DNA of 64,000 nucleotides from Thiohalocapsa sp963704155 (GTDB lineage: Bacteria > Pseudomonadota > Gammaproteobacteria > Chromatiales > Chromatiaceae): positions 248,001 through 312,000 of the forward strand of contig CAVPHF010000043.1 in assembly GCA_963704155.1 (NCBI GenBank), read 5' to 3'. The notes under the pieces are model-generated. The model ran no database searches. It had not been told where the DNA came from and saw nothing but the letters and a program-made list of their open reading frames with translations. Below, in pieces: positions 44,727 to 54,570 of this stretch. A program made the position numbers and the translations under genes. Every line of letters starts with the position of its first letter. Within the stretch, counting starts at the first letter, position 1.

Positions 44727-45701
44727 TCAGTGACGTCCGGCGGCCTTGCGGAACATCGACGGCGAAACACCGATCGCTCGGCGGAAGGCGCGGGTGAAGT
44801 TCGAGGCGTCCGTGTATCCGAGATCGAGTGCGATCTCCACAACCGGCTTGTCCGTGCGCTGCAGCCACTCCGCGGCACGTCGGAGCCGCACAGCGCCGAG
44901 CAGGGCCGTGAAGCTGGCCCCTTGATCGGCGAGTCCTCGCTGAAGCCTGCGTCCGTTCATCCCGAGGCTTTCCGCTAACAGCTCCAACGACACCGAGTGT
45001 CCGGACAGCAAGGACTCGATCTGTAGGCTCACGAGACCCGCGAGATCGTTTGGAAGTGGTGGCATTACAGCAGACTGCGCTTCCGCCGACTCTTGGGCAG
45101 CAGCGCAAAGCCCGTGCCCGAGCATTGCCCGGGGGAGTTGGAGGTAGGTCTCGCCCGGTCGATACGCCACGCGAGTGCCGTCGAAGATCTCGGCAGAAGG
45201 GGGCGCCTCCCTGGGTCTGAAGCCGAAGCTGATCTTCTCCGGGGTCCAACGCGGCCCCGCGAACCTGCGGATGTTGGCGATCGTGATGGCCATTGAATTC
45301 AGCTGTGACTGGTAGTCGCCGAGGGTTGGCTGCCAAGGCGAATCCAGATGCAACCGGATCTGAGCGCCTTGCGTCGAAAGCCGGAATCTTTGTCCGAGGA
45401 CGACCGACCCGTACAGGGATATGCCCTGGTGCAGGTACTGATAAAGCGTGAGTGCGCGCGAGAGGACGCGGCCGTAGTGGCCGAGATCCTCATTGGCGGT
45501 CGCGCCCGCGACGTGCAGGCCCAACTGCTCGGTCCCAAGCGACTGGCACGCCAGCTCGACCCAGCGTAAGCACTTCTTGAGCGGAATCACCGCGTTCGGG
45601 TGCTGGAGCAGCTCCGGACGGATGCCTGCCCGCACCAGAAGCGCCTCGGCCGGTGCTCCCAGACTATGCACAGTCTCGACCCAGGGTGCGATGATGAGCA
45701 C
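44727..45701 (-). CDS. AraC-family transcriptional regulator (OruR/OliA type)
   Basis: A 324-residue regulator with an N-terminal arabinose-binding-like domain (PWVETVHSLGAPAEALLVRAG, CLRWVELACQSLGTEQLGLH) and a C-terminal AraC double helix-turn-helix (LLAESLGMNGRRLQRGLADQG, VVEIALDLGYTDASNFTRAF, RRAIGVSPSMFRK). The layout matches lipid or aromatic-responsive regulators, and the FadL-type gene downstream is a plausible target. Starts at GTG 45701. Confidence 0.88.
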   Translation of the reverse strand: MLIIAPWVETVHSLGAPAEALLVRAGIRPELLQHPNAVIPLKKCLRWVELACQSLGTEQLGLHVAGATANEDLGHYGRVLSRALTLYQYLHQGISLYGSVVLGQRFRLSTQGAQIRLHLDSPWQPTLGDYQSQLNSMAITIANIRRFAGPRWTPEKISFGFRPREAPPSAEIFDGTRVAYRPGETYLQLPRAMLGHGLCAAAQESAEAQSAVMPPLPNDLAGLVSLQIESLLSGHSVSLELLAESLGMNGRRLQRGLADQGASFTALLGAVRLRRAAEWLQRTDKPVVEIALDLGYTDASNFTRAFRRAIGVSPSMFRKAAGRH

Positions 45702-45865
45702 CCGGGCGACTGGGAGCGGCGATGACAGAGCGCAGCTGTCTATGACATATCTCTTGTGGCCGAGGGTCTAGGTCAAGCGTAGTCTCTGTGGTCGGCTGGC
45801 GCCATACGACAGGCCCTCGCGCTGCTGCGTCGTTGCAGCGCCCTGTGTCCGCGCATCGCAAGCGA

Positions 45866-47806
45866 TTACCGGAACAGCAGGGTAACAGCGACGATGGTGA
45901 CGATGTAGGCCAGCGGGTAGAAGGTGATCACGTAGCGATCGACTGTGGTGACGAAGCCATGTCGCCCCTTCATGTCCTGACGCCGCAGGTAAACAGAAAG
46001 GATCAGGACAACGGCGGTGACCAAGAAGGCGCTGATCAGCAATGTGTCGAGGAAGGTCAGGTAGCCTAGCCGCGGCAAGTCATTGGATATTGCAAAGTTG
46101 AAGGCGATGAACAACAAGAGATTCGCGCCGGCGGCATCGACCCGCTTCGCATAGTCCTTGAGGAAGAACAGCACCCAGGACACCGCAATGATGACGGCCA
46201 GCGGCAACAGGATGCGGAAGGCGTAGTAATCGATGTGGCGCCTTGCCTCGAGCTCGAAGTCGAATCGAGACACGGGGCGTTGCAAGATCTCTCCGCGCGA
46301 CAGGCGAGTGGCGTGATTGGTGACCACCCACTCCTCCTCGCCGAGCTTCTCGCCGACGGTGCTGTAGCCTTCGATCTCCTCCAACTGAAACATCCATTCC
46401 GGCGTAATCAGGTCGACCCGGATATAGAATTTTTGGCGGTCGAACGGAAAGTCGCGAAAGTCGAAGTCAGGGGCCTGGAGTGTGGTGGAGAACCGCGCCA
46501 GGTAAAGGGTTTCACCGTTGGGCTGGATCACGACCACCCGGTTCTGGACCCAGCGGTTGCCCTGTTGGTTGACGATCGTGTACTGGGGCCAGAGTGTCCC
46601 TCGGCGGCTCATCTCGGTGCTGAAGGCATCGCCGGTGAAAACCTTGAACCGGTCCTGCGCCGTCTCGGGATTGAAGGCCAACGCGGGCGAGGTCCAGTGC
46701 ATGATCAGGGTTGCGACGACGCCGAAGTTCTCCGCCTTCTGGTCCACATCCGTGATCTGCTCCAGCCGCACGCCAATGCCCACAGGAGTCGGCTCCTTGA
46801 GCAGTGCGCGCCCGGTGGATTCGCCCTCGCCGCGCAGGACCTCGGGAGCATTGAGTCCCAGCAACAGGCGGTAGTCACCTGCCGTAGGCTTACCCGAGGG
46901 GTCGGTGGCGGTGACGCCGAGCCGGTAACCTACAGCCTTCCTCGGCAGCTCGTACTCTAACGCCGCACTGGGTTTGGTCGCGGCGAAGTTGGCGTATGCG
47001 ACCGGTTTGTCGCTCTGGTCGCGTAGGGTCAGGACTGGCTTGACATCACCAGTTATGCCCTCGGCGAACGCATAGAAGGTCTGGTCCCTATCCATGTCGG
47101 ACAAGTGGTAATAGCGAATTGGCTGATCCGTCTGCACGGCGCCAGTGATGGCAGTGATGGCGCGCACTAGGGTGTCTGTATCCTGCTCGAGGAATACGAA
47201 TGCCGGGCCGCTGCTCTCCGGCCGACCCGAGAGTACATCCGGCTCGTCGACACCGACGACCAGCCGGTAGGTGCCCGCCGAAGGGCGAACCCAAGAACTG
47301 CGCAAGGCGACCCGATAGTCGCCGTCTTGCGGCACACCCAGGCTGAGAGCCGCGGCGCAACGCCCCTCGAAGTCGTCGTTGCCGGCCAATGCGTAGCGGT
47401 CGAATATCTGCTCGGTGACCTCGATAGGGTCATGCTCCCGCGCTAGCTGACTGACCAGCGCCTTCAGCGGCTCCTGAGCAAGCTCGCCAAGATCGGCGTC
47501 GGGCTTGAGCACAAAGATCAGCGGATCGAGAAAGCCCGAGGTGGCACTGGCATGGACGTAGAGCGTCTGGCCCTTTTTGAGACCTGTCACGCGGTACAAC
47601 GCAAGACCGGAGCTGGAAACGCGACCTTCGACGACCTGCACCGGCGTTTGCGCATCGGCAGGCTCATTGCTGGGGTCATCCATTCCTTCCGGAAGCCCAA
47701 CAGCCGGAAGCAACGGCAGGAGCAGAATCGTCGCGACAAGCAATCGACGTGGCAGTACGGCTATCACTGGCATAATCCAACGAAGCAGCTGGCGAGCAAC
47801 GATCAC
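45866..47806 (-). CDS. prokaryotic pentameric ligand-gated ion channel, DeCLIC-like with N-terminal double domain
   Basis: A 646-residue pLGIC subunit. After a signal-like helix (about 16-36) come two beta-rich modules (about 55-190 and 225-320), each ending with a similar Y-R-L-x-V/L-G motif (TYRLVVGVDEPDVL, DYRLLLGLNAPEVL). The ligand-binding domain (335-520) has LWPQYTIVNQQGNRW and the Cys-loop region FDFRDFPFDRQKF without cysteines, as in other prokaryotic members. Four helices follow: M1 527-550 (RILLPLAVIIAVSWVLFFL), M2 557-578, M3 583-607 and M4 622-645. The extra N-terminal tandem domain is what distinguishes DeCLIC from GLIC/ELIC. GTG 47806 has GAGG upstream; ATG 47773 is an alternative. 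Ligand unknown. Confidence 0.88.
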   Translation of the reverse strand: MIVARQLLRWIMPVIAVLPRRLLVATILLLPLLPAVGLPEGMDDPSNEPADAQTPVQVVEGRVSSSGLALYRVTGLKKGQTLYVHASATSGFLDPLIFVLKPDADLGELAQEPLKALVSQLAREHDPIEVTEQIFDRYALAGNDDFEGRCAAALSLGVPQDGDYRVALRSSWVRPSAGTYRLVVGVDEPDVLSGRPESSGPAFVFLEQDTDTLVRAITAITGAVQTDQPIRYYHLSDMDRDQTFYAFAEGITGDVKPVLTLRDQSDKPVAYANFAATKPSAALEYELPRKAVGYRLGVTATDPSGKPTAGDYRLLLGLNAPEVLRGEGESTGRALLKEPTPVGIGVRLEQITDVDQKAENFGVVATLIMHWTSPALAFNPETAQDRFKVFTGDAFSTEMSRRGTLWPQYTIVNQQGNRWVQNRVVVIQPNGETLYLARFSTTLQAPDFDFRDFPFDRQKFYIRVDLITPEWMFQLEEIEGYSTVGEKLGEEEWVVTNHATRLSRGEILQRPVSRFDFELEARRHIDYYAFRILLPLAVIIAVSWVLFFLKDYAKRVDAAGANLLLFIAFNFAISNDLPRLGYLTFLDTLLISAFLVTAVVLILSVYLRRQDMKGRHGFVTTVDRYVITFYPLAYIVTIVAVTLLFR

Positions 47807-47951
47807 CGCGACCTCGGCCAGGGCGACAAAGACTGTCTGCCTGGCCGCACATGTACCAGCTAAAGCCCGTTGGGTGCCCCCTGTGTCAGGCTACTTGTCG
47901 CCCCGATCTTGAAAGACTCTAAACGCAACAGGGGGCGAAGACGAGAGATCC

Positions 47952-48447
47952 GTGCCGAGATATTCTGACGATCGCAAAGAGGCGGTGCTGCGCAAGATGC
48001 TGCCGCCGCACAACCGACCGCTGGCTGAGCTAGCGGCTGAGGAAGGCATCAGCGAAGCGACGCTGTACAACTGGCGCCGTGATGCGCGTGACCAGGGCCG
48101 GCTGCTGCCCGACGGCGCCAGCGGCCCCGAGGGCTGGAGCGCGACGGACAAGTTCGCCGCCGTGGTTGAGAGCGCGGCGCTAAACGAAGCCGAGCTGGGC
48201 GCGTACTGCCGCAAGCGCGGCCTGTACCCGGAGCAGATCCAGGCTTGGCGCAGCGGCCTGCGAGCAGGCCAACGACTGGGCGGCCGAGCGCGCCCGGCAG
48301 AGCCAGGCCGAGCAGCGCGCGCTGCGCCGGCAAGTGCGCGATCTGCAACGCGACCTGCAGCACAAGGAGAAGGCGCTGGCGGAGACCGCCGCGCTGCTGG
48401 TGCTGTCAAAAAAAGCCGCGGCGATCTGGGGGGACGAGGACGCATGA
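47952..48447 (+). pseudogene. IS3-type transposase orfA, one frameshift
   Basis: The first part has the HTH typical of this subgroup (YSDDRKEAVLRKMLPPHN, ELAAEEGISEATLYNWRRDA, EGWSATDKFAAVVESAALNE). Near 48260 the frame changes to NDWAAERARQSQAEQRALRR and the coiled-coil end HKEKALAETAALLVLSKKAA. The stop overlaps the orfB start (ATGA). It encodes the DNA-binding subunit; the shift could be real or a read error. Confidence 0.65.
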
Positions 48448-49480
48448 TCAGCACCCAAGATCGCCGCCAAGCCATCGTGCTGATCGAGGAGGCCGTCGCC
48501 GCCGGGGCGCGCAAGGCGCGTGCCTGCGCGGCGCTGGGTTTAAGCGTGCGCACCGTGCAGCGCTGGACGCGCGACGGCGAGGTCAGCGAAGACCGCCGCC
48601 CGAGCGCCGAGCGGCCGACGCCGCCGAACGCGCTGAGCGAGGCCGAGCGGGCCGACGTGCGCGCGCTCTGCAACAGCCCCGAGCATGCCAGCCTGCCGCC
48701 GAGCCAGATCGTCCCGCGCCTGGCCGATGCGGGCCTCTACATCGCCTCCGATGTCCACCTTCTACCGCGTGCTGCGCGCCGACGATGCCCAGCACCACCG
48801 CGGCCGGGCCAAGGCCCCGCGTGCCCCCAAAGCGCCGCCGAGCCACACCGCCGACGGCCCGAACCAGGTCTGGTGCTGGGATATCACCTACCTGCCCGGT
48901 CCCGTGCGGGGGATGTTCTTCTACCTCTACCTGATCCTCGACCTCTACAGCCGCAAGATCGTCGGCTGGGAAGTGCACGCCCAGGAGAACAGCACCCACG
49001 CCAGCGCCTTGGTCCAGCGCGCCGTGCTCGCCGAAGGCTGCCTCGGCCGCCCGCTGGTCTTGCACGCCGACAACGGCAGTGCGCAGACCGGCAGCACGCT
49101 GCTGGCCACGCTTGAGCACCTCGGCGTCATTCCCTCCTAACAGCCGCCCGCGCGTGAGCGATGACAACGCCTACGCCGAGACCCTGTTCCGCACCCTGAA
49201 GTACCGTCCCGCCTACCCAGCGGGCGGCTTCGCTGACCTGGGCGAAGCGCGGGCCTGGGTCCTGGACTTCGTGCGCTGGTACAACACCGAGCACCGCCAC
49301 AGCCGGCTGCGGTTCGTCACCCCCGAGCAACGCCATACCGGCGCCGACGCGGCCATCCTTGCGCAGCGCCAGGCGCTCTATGAGCAGGCCAAGGCCGAGC
49401 ATCCCGAACGCTGGAGTGGCGCTGTGCGCGACTGGACGCCGCCCGGGCCCGTGACGCTCAACCCCGCCGGCGCCATGAGT
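48444..49480 (+). pseudogene. IS3-type transposase orfB (DDE integrase), frameshifted
   Basis: Pieces in successive frames: ISTQDRRQAIVLIEEAVAAG, RTVQRWTRDGEVSEDRRP; after about 48755 TFYRVLRADDAQHHRGRAKA, QVWCWDITYLPGPVRGMFFY (first Asp), LVLHADNGSAQTGSTLL (second Asp); after about 49137 SRPRVSDDNAYAETLFRTLK (Glu) and WYNTEHRHSRLRFVTPEQRH. All three catalytic residues exist but not in one frame. The last break is one extra T. Confidence 0.7.
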
Positions 49481-49724
49481 ACAGATCTCATTGCGCCCGA
49501 ACCTAACCGCAGCCCGGGTCAGTGCCCGAGTCCTCGCCTGCTGCATCGGCTCAGAACGGGCCGATCGGTTCATTCTGAACCGGTCGAACCGACCGCCTTG
49601 GCCACAGCCATACGCCCAAGACGGCATAAATTTTCTCTAAAACAAGGATATGTAAACTTGGCCCAGCGCGTGCGCTTGGAACCGTGCCTGAGATTTTTTC
49701 CGAAAATCAATGGAGGGAATTCCA

Positions 49725-50456
49725 ATGACTGCGTCAACTCTTGGTCACCAGCTCTTGCTGTTTATCCATCTGCTCATCTTCGCACTTGCCGTCTCGGAGG
49801 TACTTCGCGGGGATCTTCATCTTCTAAGACATCGCAATCTCGACCCCAGTTGGCTGCGCCGCGTTTCCCGACAGATTCTGCTCCTCTTGACCCTTCTCTG
49901 GATTACCGGCGGTGCGCTCGTCGCCATTTCGGCGCAGCCGAACCTCTCGGCGCTCGTCGCAAATCCAAAGCTCGCGACCAAGTTTTTCGTGGTCACCTTG
50001 CTGACGATCAACGGCCTCTTGTTGCATACCATTGCATTCCCAATGCTGCTGCGGCGGACCTATGGGGCTGCGGCAGTCGCGTCCATGCTCGGGGCGGTGA
50101 GCACGGGCAGCTGGCTTTTCGCCTCGTTCGTCGGCGTCTCGAGAGTGATTGCACCAGAGACAACGATAGGCGTGTACCTCAGCCTCTACGGGCTGGTACT
50201 CCTGGGCGGCATCGTCATCGCGCTGATCTTCGTTCGCCCGCGTGTCCGGAAGATGCTCGGGGCCACGGCGACACCGATCCAGCTCAATTATCGAAAGAGA
50301 TCGGGATCATTGCCCGTCACCGCGTCATCCCACGCGTCGATCACCCGCAAGGGGCCGCGGCAAGGACCCGGTTCATTTGCGTTCGCGGTGAGCATCGGCG
50401 CGTTACTGATCTTGATGCTGCTGAGCGGCCTACCGATGGGCACCTCGCGGTGGTAG
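49725..50456 (+). CDS. integral membrane protein of unknown function
   Basis: A 243-residue protein with about six hydrophobic helices (LLLFIHLLIFALAVSEVL, ILLLLTLLWITGGALVAI, FFVVTLLTINGLLLHTIAF, MLGAVSTGSWLFASFVGVS, YLSLYGLVLLGGIVIALIF, AFAVSIGALLILMLLSGLP). GGAGGGAATTCC precedes ATG 49725. The H in the first helix and the 'LLHTIAFP' element resemble small heme-less membrane proteins, but I recognise no family. It lies alone between the IS and recD2. Confidence 0.6.
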   Translation: MTASTLGHQLLLFIHLLIFALAVSEVLRGDLHLLRHRNLDPSWLRRVSRQILLLLTLLWITGGALVAISAQPNLSALVANPKLATKFFVVTLLTINGLLLHTIAFPMLLRRTYGAAAVASMLGAVSTGSWLFASFVGVSRVIAPETTIGVYLSLYGLVLLGGIVIALIFVRPRVRKMLGATATPIQLNYRKRSGSLPVTASSHASITRKGPRQGPGSFAFAVSIGALLILMLLSGLPMGTSRW

Positions 50457-50579
50457 CGTCGAACAGCAACTTGGTCCTCCCATACGTGGACACTTGCTGT
50501 CGTCCAATGGAAGCAATGCGCAGGTGCGATGGTGTTGCCGCGGTTGCGAAGGGATGATTCCTGAAGCTGCTGAGGCGAC

Positions 50580-53012
50580 ATGTTCAGCGCATCCAACGCG
50601 CGGCCGAGTTTTTTGCAGGCTATCGGCACGAATCCCGAGCGCGCCCCATGGGCGCTGCTTGCGGCACGGCGGCTGTTCACGCCCCGCCACTCGCGACTCT
50701 TGTGTCAGCCGCTGGCTCCCAGCCCGTCGAGAAAGTACGCTTACCTCTGCGACACCCTGCAACGACAGCAGACGCGGCACTTGGACCAACCAACGGAATT
50801 CATCGCGGGCGCCATCGAACGCGTCACCTTCCACGGCGCCGACAGCGGCTTCTGCGTGCTTCGGGTCAAGGTGCGCGGTCAGCGCGATCTGGTGACCGTG
50901 ATCGGCTCCGCGGCCAGTGTCTGCGCCGGCGAATACGTCGAGTGCAGCGGCGCCTGGGTCAACGACCGCCAGCACGGGCTGCAGTTCAAGGCGCGCCAGA
51001 TGCGTGTGATCCCGCCGACGACACTCGACGGCATCGAGCGCTACCTCGGCTCCGGTATGGTCAAGGGTATCGGGCCGCACTTCGCGCGGAAACTGGTGCG
51101 CGCCTTCGGCGAGCGCGTATTCGATGTCATCGAGGACAACCCGGAGCAATTGCTCACACTCGACGGCATCGGCCCCAAGCGCCAGCAGCGCGTGACCGAT
51201 GCCTGGGCAGAGCAGAAGGTGATCCGCGAGATCATGGTCTTTCTGCAGTCGCACGGCGTCGGCACCGCGCGCGCCGTGCGTATCTTCAAGACCTACGGCG
51301 AACAGGCGGTCGAGCGGGTGCGCGAGAATCCCTACCGGCTGGCGCTCGATGTGCACGGCATCGGCTTCAAGACCGCCGACGCCATCGCGCAACGGCTAGG
51401 CATCCCGGCCGATTCATTGATCCGCGCGCAGGCCGGCGTGCGCCATGTGTTGCAGGAGATGGCCGGCGACGGCCATTGCGCCGCCTGGGCTGACGTGCTC
51501 GCGAAGCGCGCTACCGAGCTTCTGGAGATCCCGCCCGACACCATTGCCCGAGCGATCGCCGCGGAGCTGACCGAAGAGAACTTGGTCGCCGAGGAGATGG
51601 ACGGCCGAACCATTCTGCTGTTGACCCCGTTGCAGCGAGCCGAGCAGGGCATCGCGCGCGGTATCCGACGGCTCGGACGCGACCCGCCACCCTGGGAGCC
51701 CATCGACGCCGACAAGGCGCTGCCCTGGGTGGAACGCCAAACCGGTCTGGTCCTCTCCAAGTCCCAGCGCGCGGCGATCGCTCAGGCCGTCAACGGCAAG
51801 CTGACGATCATTACCGGCGGCCCCGGCGTCGGCAAGACCACGGTGGTCAATTCCATCCTGCGCATCCTGTTCGCGAAGGGTGTGGACGTGCGTCTGTGCG
51901 CACCGACCGGGCGCGCCGCGAAGCGTCTGTCGCAGTCCACCGGCCGTGAGGCCAAGACCATCCACCGCCTGCTGGAGTTCGACCCGCAGGCAATGGGCTT
52001 CAAGCGCGACCAGTACAGGCCGCTGGAGACCGACCTGGTGGTGGTCGACGAGGTGTCGATGGTGGATACCGCACTAATGAACCAGTTGTTACGCGCTGTG
52101 CCGACCGCCGCTGCGCTGCTGCTGGTCGGTGACGTCGATCAGCTGCCATCGGTGGGCCCAGGCGCGGTGTTGGCCGATTTGATCGCGTCCAAACAGGTGC
52201 CGACGCTGCGCCTGACCGAGATCTTCCGGCAGGCCGCGGCCTCACATATCATCGTCAACGCCCACCGCATTAACCAGGGCCGCATGCCGCAACCGGCCCC
52301 GGACGATCAGTCCGATAGCGACTTTTACCTGATCCGCTGCGAGACGCCGGAGCAGATCCATGAACGCCTGATCCGCGCCGTCACCGAGCGCATCCCGCGG
52401 CGCTTCGGGCTCGACCCGGTGCGCGACCTGCAGGTGCTGACGCCAATGAATCGCGGCGGACTCGGCGCGCGGGCACTCAACGTCGAGCTGCAGCAGCGGC
52501 TCAATGGCGCGGCCCAGCCGCGCGTCGAGCGCTTCGGCTCGACCTACGCCAGCGGCGATAAGGTCATCCAACTGATCAACGACTACGACAAGGAGGTCTT
52601 CAACGGTGATATCGGCATCATCCTCAGCGTCGACACCGAAGAGAGTCTGCTGCAGATCGACTTCGACGGCCGCCGGGTGGAATACACCTTTGGCGAGCTC
52701 GACGCGATCGCGCTCGCCTATGCCACCAGCGTGCACAAGGCGCAGGGTTCGGAATACCCGGCGGTGGTCATTCCACTGTCCACGCAACACTACAGCCTGC
52801 TGCAGCGCAACCTGCTCTACACCGCAGTGACCCGCGGCAAACGCCTCGTGGTGCTCATCGCCCAGCCGAAGGCGCTGGGCATGGCGGTCAAGCAGACGGG
52901 GGCAAACCGACTCACGCGCCTCTGCTCGCGCCTGCGCGACGACGGCGGGCACGACGACCTGTTCGACCTAACCTCGACGCCCGCAAGCGCCGCGGAGCGG
53001 ATTCGCCGCTGA
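50580..53012 (+). CDS. recD2: RecD2-type SF1B DNA helicase
   Basis: The family region starts at about residue 70 (EFIAGAIERVTFHGADSGFC, an OB-fold), followed by helix-hairpin-helix repeats (GMVKGIGPHFARKLVRAFG, LTLDGIGPKRQQRVTDAW, VHGIGFKTADAIAQRLG), Walker A TIITGGPGVGKTTVVNSI, LVVVDEVSMVDTALM, VGDVDQLPSVGPGAVL, RLTEIFRQAAASHI, SVHKAQGSEYPAVVIPL and LLYTAVTRGKRL. This is a 5'-3' helicase for DNA repair outside RecBCD. ATG 50580 gives 810 residues; the first 66 are not family-like and TTG 50781 is a possible true start. Confidence 0.93.
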   Translation: MFSASNARPSFLQAIGTNPERAPWALLAARRLFTPRHSRLLCQPLAPSPSRKYAYLCDTLQRQQTRHLDQPTEFIAGAIERVTFHGADSGFCVLRVKVRGQRDLVTVIGSAASVCAGEYVECSGAWVNDRQHGLQFKARQMRVIPPTTLDGIERYLGSGMVKGIGPHFARKLVRAFGERVFDVIEDNPEQLLTLDGIGPKRQQRVTDAWAEQKVIREIMVFLQSHGVGTARAVRIFKTYGEQAVERVRENPYRLALDVHGIGFKTADAIAQRLGIPADSLIRAQAGVRHVLQEMAGDGHCAAWADVLAKRATELLEIPPDTIARAIAAELTEENLVAEEMDGRTILLLTPLQRAEQGIARGIRRLGRDPPPWEPIDADKALPWVERQTGLVLSKSQRAAIAQAVNGKLTIITGGPGVGKTTVVNSILRILFAKGVDVRLCAPTGRAAKRLSQSTGREAKTIHRLLEFDPQAMGFKRDQYRPLETDLVVVDEVSMVDTALMNQLLRAVPTAAALLLVGDVDQLPSVGPGAVLADLIASKQVPTLRLTEIFRQAAASHIIVNAHRINQGRMPQPAPDDQSDSDFYLIRCETPEQIHERLIRAVTERIPRRFGLDPVRDLQVLTPMNRGGLGARALNVELQQRLNGAAQPRVERFGSTYASGDKVIQLINDYDKEVFNGDIGIILSVDTEESLLQIDFDGRRVEYTFGELDAIALAYATSVHKAQGSEYPAVVIPLSTQHYSLLQRNLLYTAVTRGKRLVVLIAQPKALGMAVKQTGANRLTRLCSRLRDDGGHDDLFDLTSTPASAAERIRR

Positions 53013-53106
53013 TCGCGCTGAGCCCTGCCCGGATCGGCGGCAGGCCGACGGGAGGGCCGACCTGTTCAGTGCGGAAACCCTCGAAAACGCCACTTGAAAA
53101 GCTAAT

Positions 53107-53125
53107 GTCTATCTATAAGATAGAC
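53107..53125. promoter_or_regulatory. 19-bp perfect palindrome upstream of small membrane protein
   Basis: GTCTATCT-ATA-AGATAGAC is a perfect inverted repeat with 8-bp arms in an AT-rich patch of an otherwise GC-rich intergenic region, 49 nt before the next start codon. Its symmetry fits an operator for a dimeric regulator. No regulator gene is next to it. Confidence 0.4.
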
Positions 53126-53173
53126 GCTGCTAATAATTGAACAGTTAGAACAAGAGAACCGGAGGGTTTTAAC

Positions 53174-53434
53174 GTGTCGCGCTGCCAAAATTGCCGGGCC
53201 AGATGGCCTTTCGTGTTCGCCCTCAGCCTCGCCGCCTTCATTACCTTTCCCGCTGGGGCAATGCTGTCGACACTGGACCTGACCCCCTTAGCCCATGCCG
53301 CATTCACGGCGCTGGTCTTCGTCACCGCCGGGACTGGGCTATCCGTCTACGTGCGCTGGTGTATCAAGCGCAACTGCACGGTGCGGCGACTGTTGACGTC
53401 GCATCCTGTGGAGCTGGTGTCGTCGCGGCGCTAA
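53174..53434 (+). CDS. small two-helix membrane protein (DUF2798-like)
   Basis: An 86-residue protein starting at GTG 53174 with GGAGGG upstream. N-terminal CQNC motif, then two helices (VFALSLAAFITFPAGAML and AAFTALVFVTAGTGLSVYV) and a basic tail. The helix pair and the small size resemble DUF2798-type proteins, though the match is loose. The palindrome at 53107 lies in its promoter. Confidence 0.5.
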   Translation: MSRCQNCRARWPFVFALSLAAFITFPAGAMLSTLDLTPLAHAAFTALVFVTAGTGLSVYVRWCIKRNCTVRRLLTSHPVELVSSRR

Positions 53435-53591
53435 GGCCAAGCCGCGCCGGCGCAATGAAGGGCACGTCAGCCAATCCCCGCAGTCGGAGAATTGGCCGCC
53501 GAGACGAGGGTGGCCGAAGATAAGATTTCAGCGCCACACACCGGGGAGTGATTACCGCAACGACCGAAAGTCGGCGCGGGCGAGGATAGCG

Positions 53592-54191
53592 TTACTCCGA
53601 CTTATCGACAAAGGTCATCACGAAGGTGACCGGAACGGCATTGCTGATACTGTCGAGCCCCGCGATCTCACGCAGCTTCTCGACACCATCGGAGAGTCCG
53701 AATTTCGCCGCATCGATGACCAGCGGCTTGGTGCTTGCGACCATCACATTGGTGTCGTCCAGTTTCGCCGCTTGCATGTGCAAGACCATCGGCTGGCTGG
53801 CGCCATGCAACGAAAGGATTCCCTCGGCGGTGATGTCGGTGACCTGACCCGGCTCCATCGCGGCGATGACGGCCGGATCGACCTTCGCCGTCAGCGTGGC
53901 GTCTTGGTAGTTCGTCGTATTGAACAGAAATTCGCGCATCCGCTCGTTGCGGATCGGGATCAGCGTCTCGACGCTGTCCAGCATCATCGACACCGTCACT
54001 TGGCCGTCGTCGCTGATGCTGCCGCTCATCTCGGTAAAGGTGTGAATTTCAGCTACGTCCTTGGCCTTGATTGAGATGAACGCGAGGTGCGAGCGACTCT
54101 GGTCCATGGTCCAGTCTGCCGACACCGATGCGGCGGAAAAGGCGGCGACGAGCGCCAGGGGTAGGACCGGGGAGAAAATCTTCTGACGCAT
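53592..54191 (-). CDS. YceI-family periplasmic protein
   Basis: A 199-residue secreted lipocalin-like protein: signal (LPLALVAAFSAASVSA), DWTMDQSRSHLAFISIKAKD, EIHTFTEMSGSISDDGQVTV and LDSVETLIPIRNERMREFLF. YceI proteins bind isoprenoids or other lipids and respond to base or salt stress. AGGAG lies seven bases before ATG 54191. It lies alone between divergent genes. Confidence 0.9.
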   Translation of the reverse strand: MRQKIFSPVLPLALVAAFSAASVSADWTMDQSRSHLAFISIKAKDVAEIHTFTEMSGSISDDGQVTVSMMLDSVETLIPIRNERMREFLFNTTNYQDATLTAKVDPAVIAAMEPGQVTDITAEGILSLHGASQPMVLHMQAAKLDDTNVMVASTKPLVIDAAKFGLSDGVEKLREIAGLDSISNAVPVTFVMTFVDKSE

Positions 54192-54277
54192 CTGAATCTC
54201 CTGACTGGATGTTGACTCAGGCAGTTGCTATCAACCGCCGTACCGTTTTCACAGCATGTGGGCAAGCCCCGCTCGGA

Positions 54278-54570
54278 TCAATCGTTACTCAATAGGCCTT
54301 GCTCGCGCAACAACGCAATGCCGTAGTCGATGCCAACGGCGACATGCACCAGCGGCCCCCCCGGTATCGCCATCCTCCACCATGTTGTCAAACAGGATCA
54401 GCGCCGTTTGGTTAGGCGGGCGGATCTTCGCCGAGACAACGCCGCCGACCCCCAGCGGGGTATGCAGCTGCTCATGACCGAAGGAGTAGCCGAGGGTCAT
54501 GATCGACGCACCGGGCCGCACGCTCTCCGTACTGCCTAGGAAATCGTCGGGCACCTCAATGCCCAGGTCC
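54278..54570 (-). pseudogene. C-terminal remnant of a trypsin-like (S1C) protease
   Basis: Fused in frame after the ProX remnant. DLGIEVPDDFLGSTESVRPG and IMTLGYSFGHEQLHTPLGVG then LILFDNMVEDGDTGG match the C-terminal barrel of HtrA-like peptidases, with the GD-(S)-GG serine loop carrying Thr where the catalytic Ser should be. In a second frame PLVHVAVGIDYGIALLREQG completes the end at 54278. The frame break is a single extra G in a run of seven. Confidence 0.55.

Larger units (their letters stand above)
47940..49480 (+). mobile_element. IS3-family insertion sequence, degenerate
   Basis: Two overlapping frames of IS3 type (orfA 47952-48447, orfB 48444 onwards) with several breaks. It lies between the ligand-gated channel gene and a membrane protein. 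I could not recognise terminal inverted repeats or target duplication, so the ends are approximate. Confidence 0.6.
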
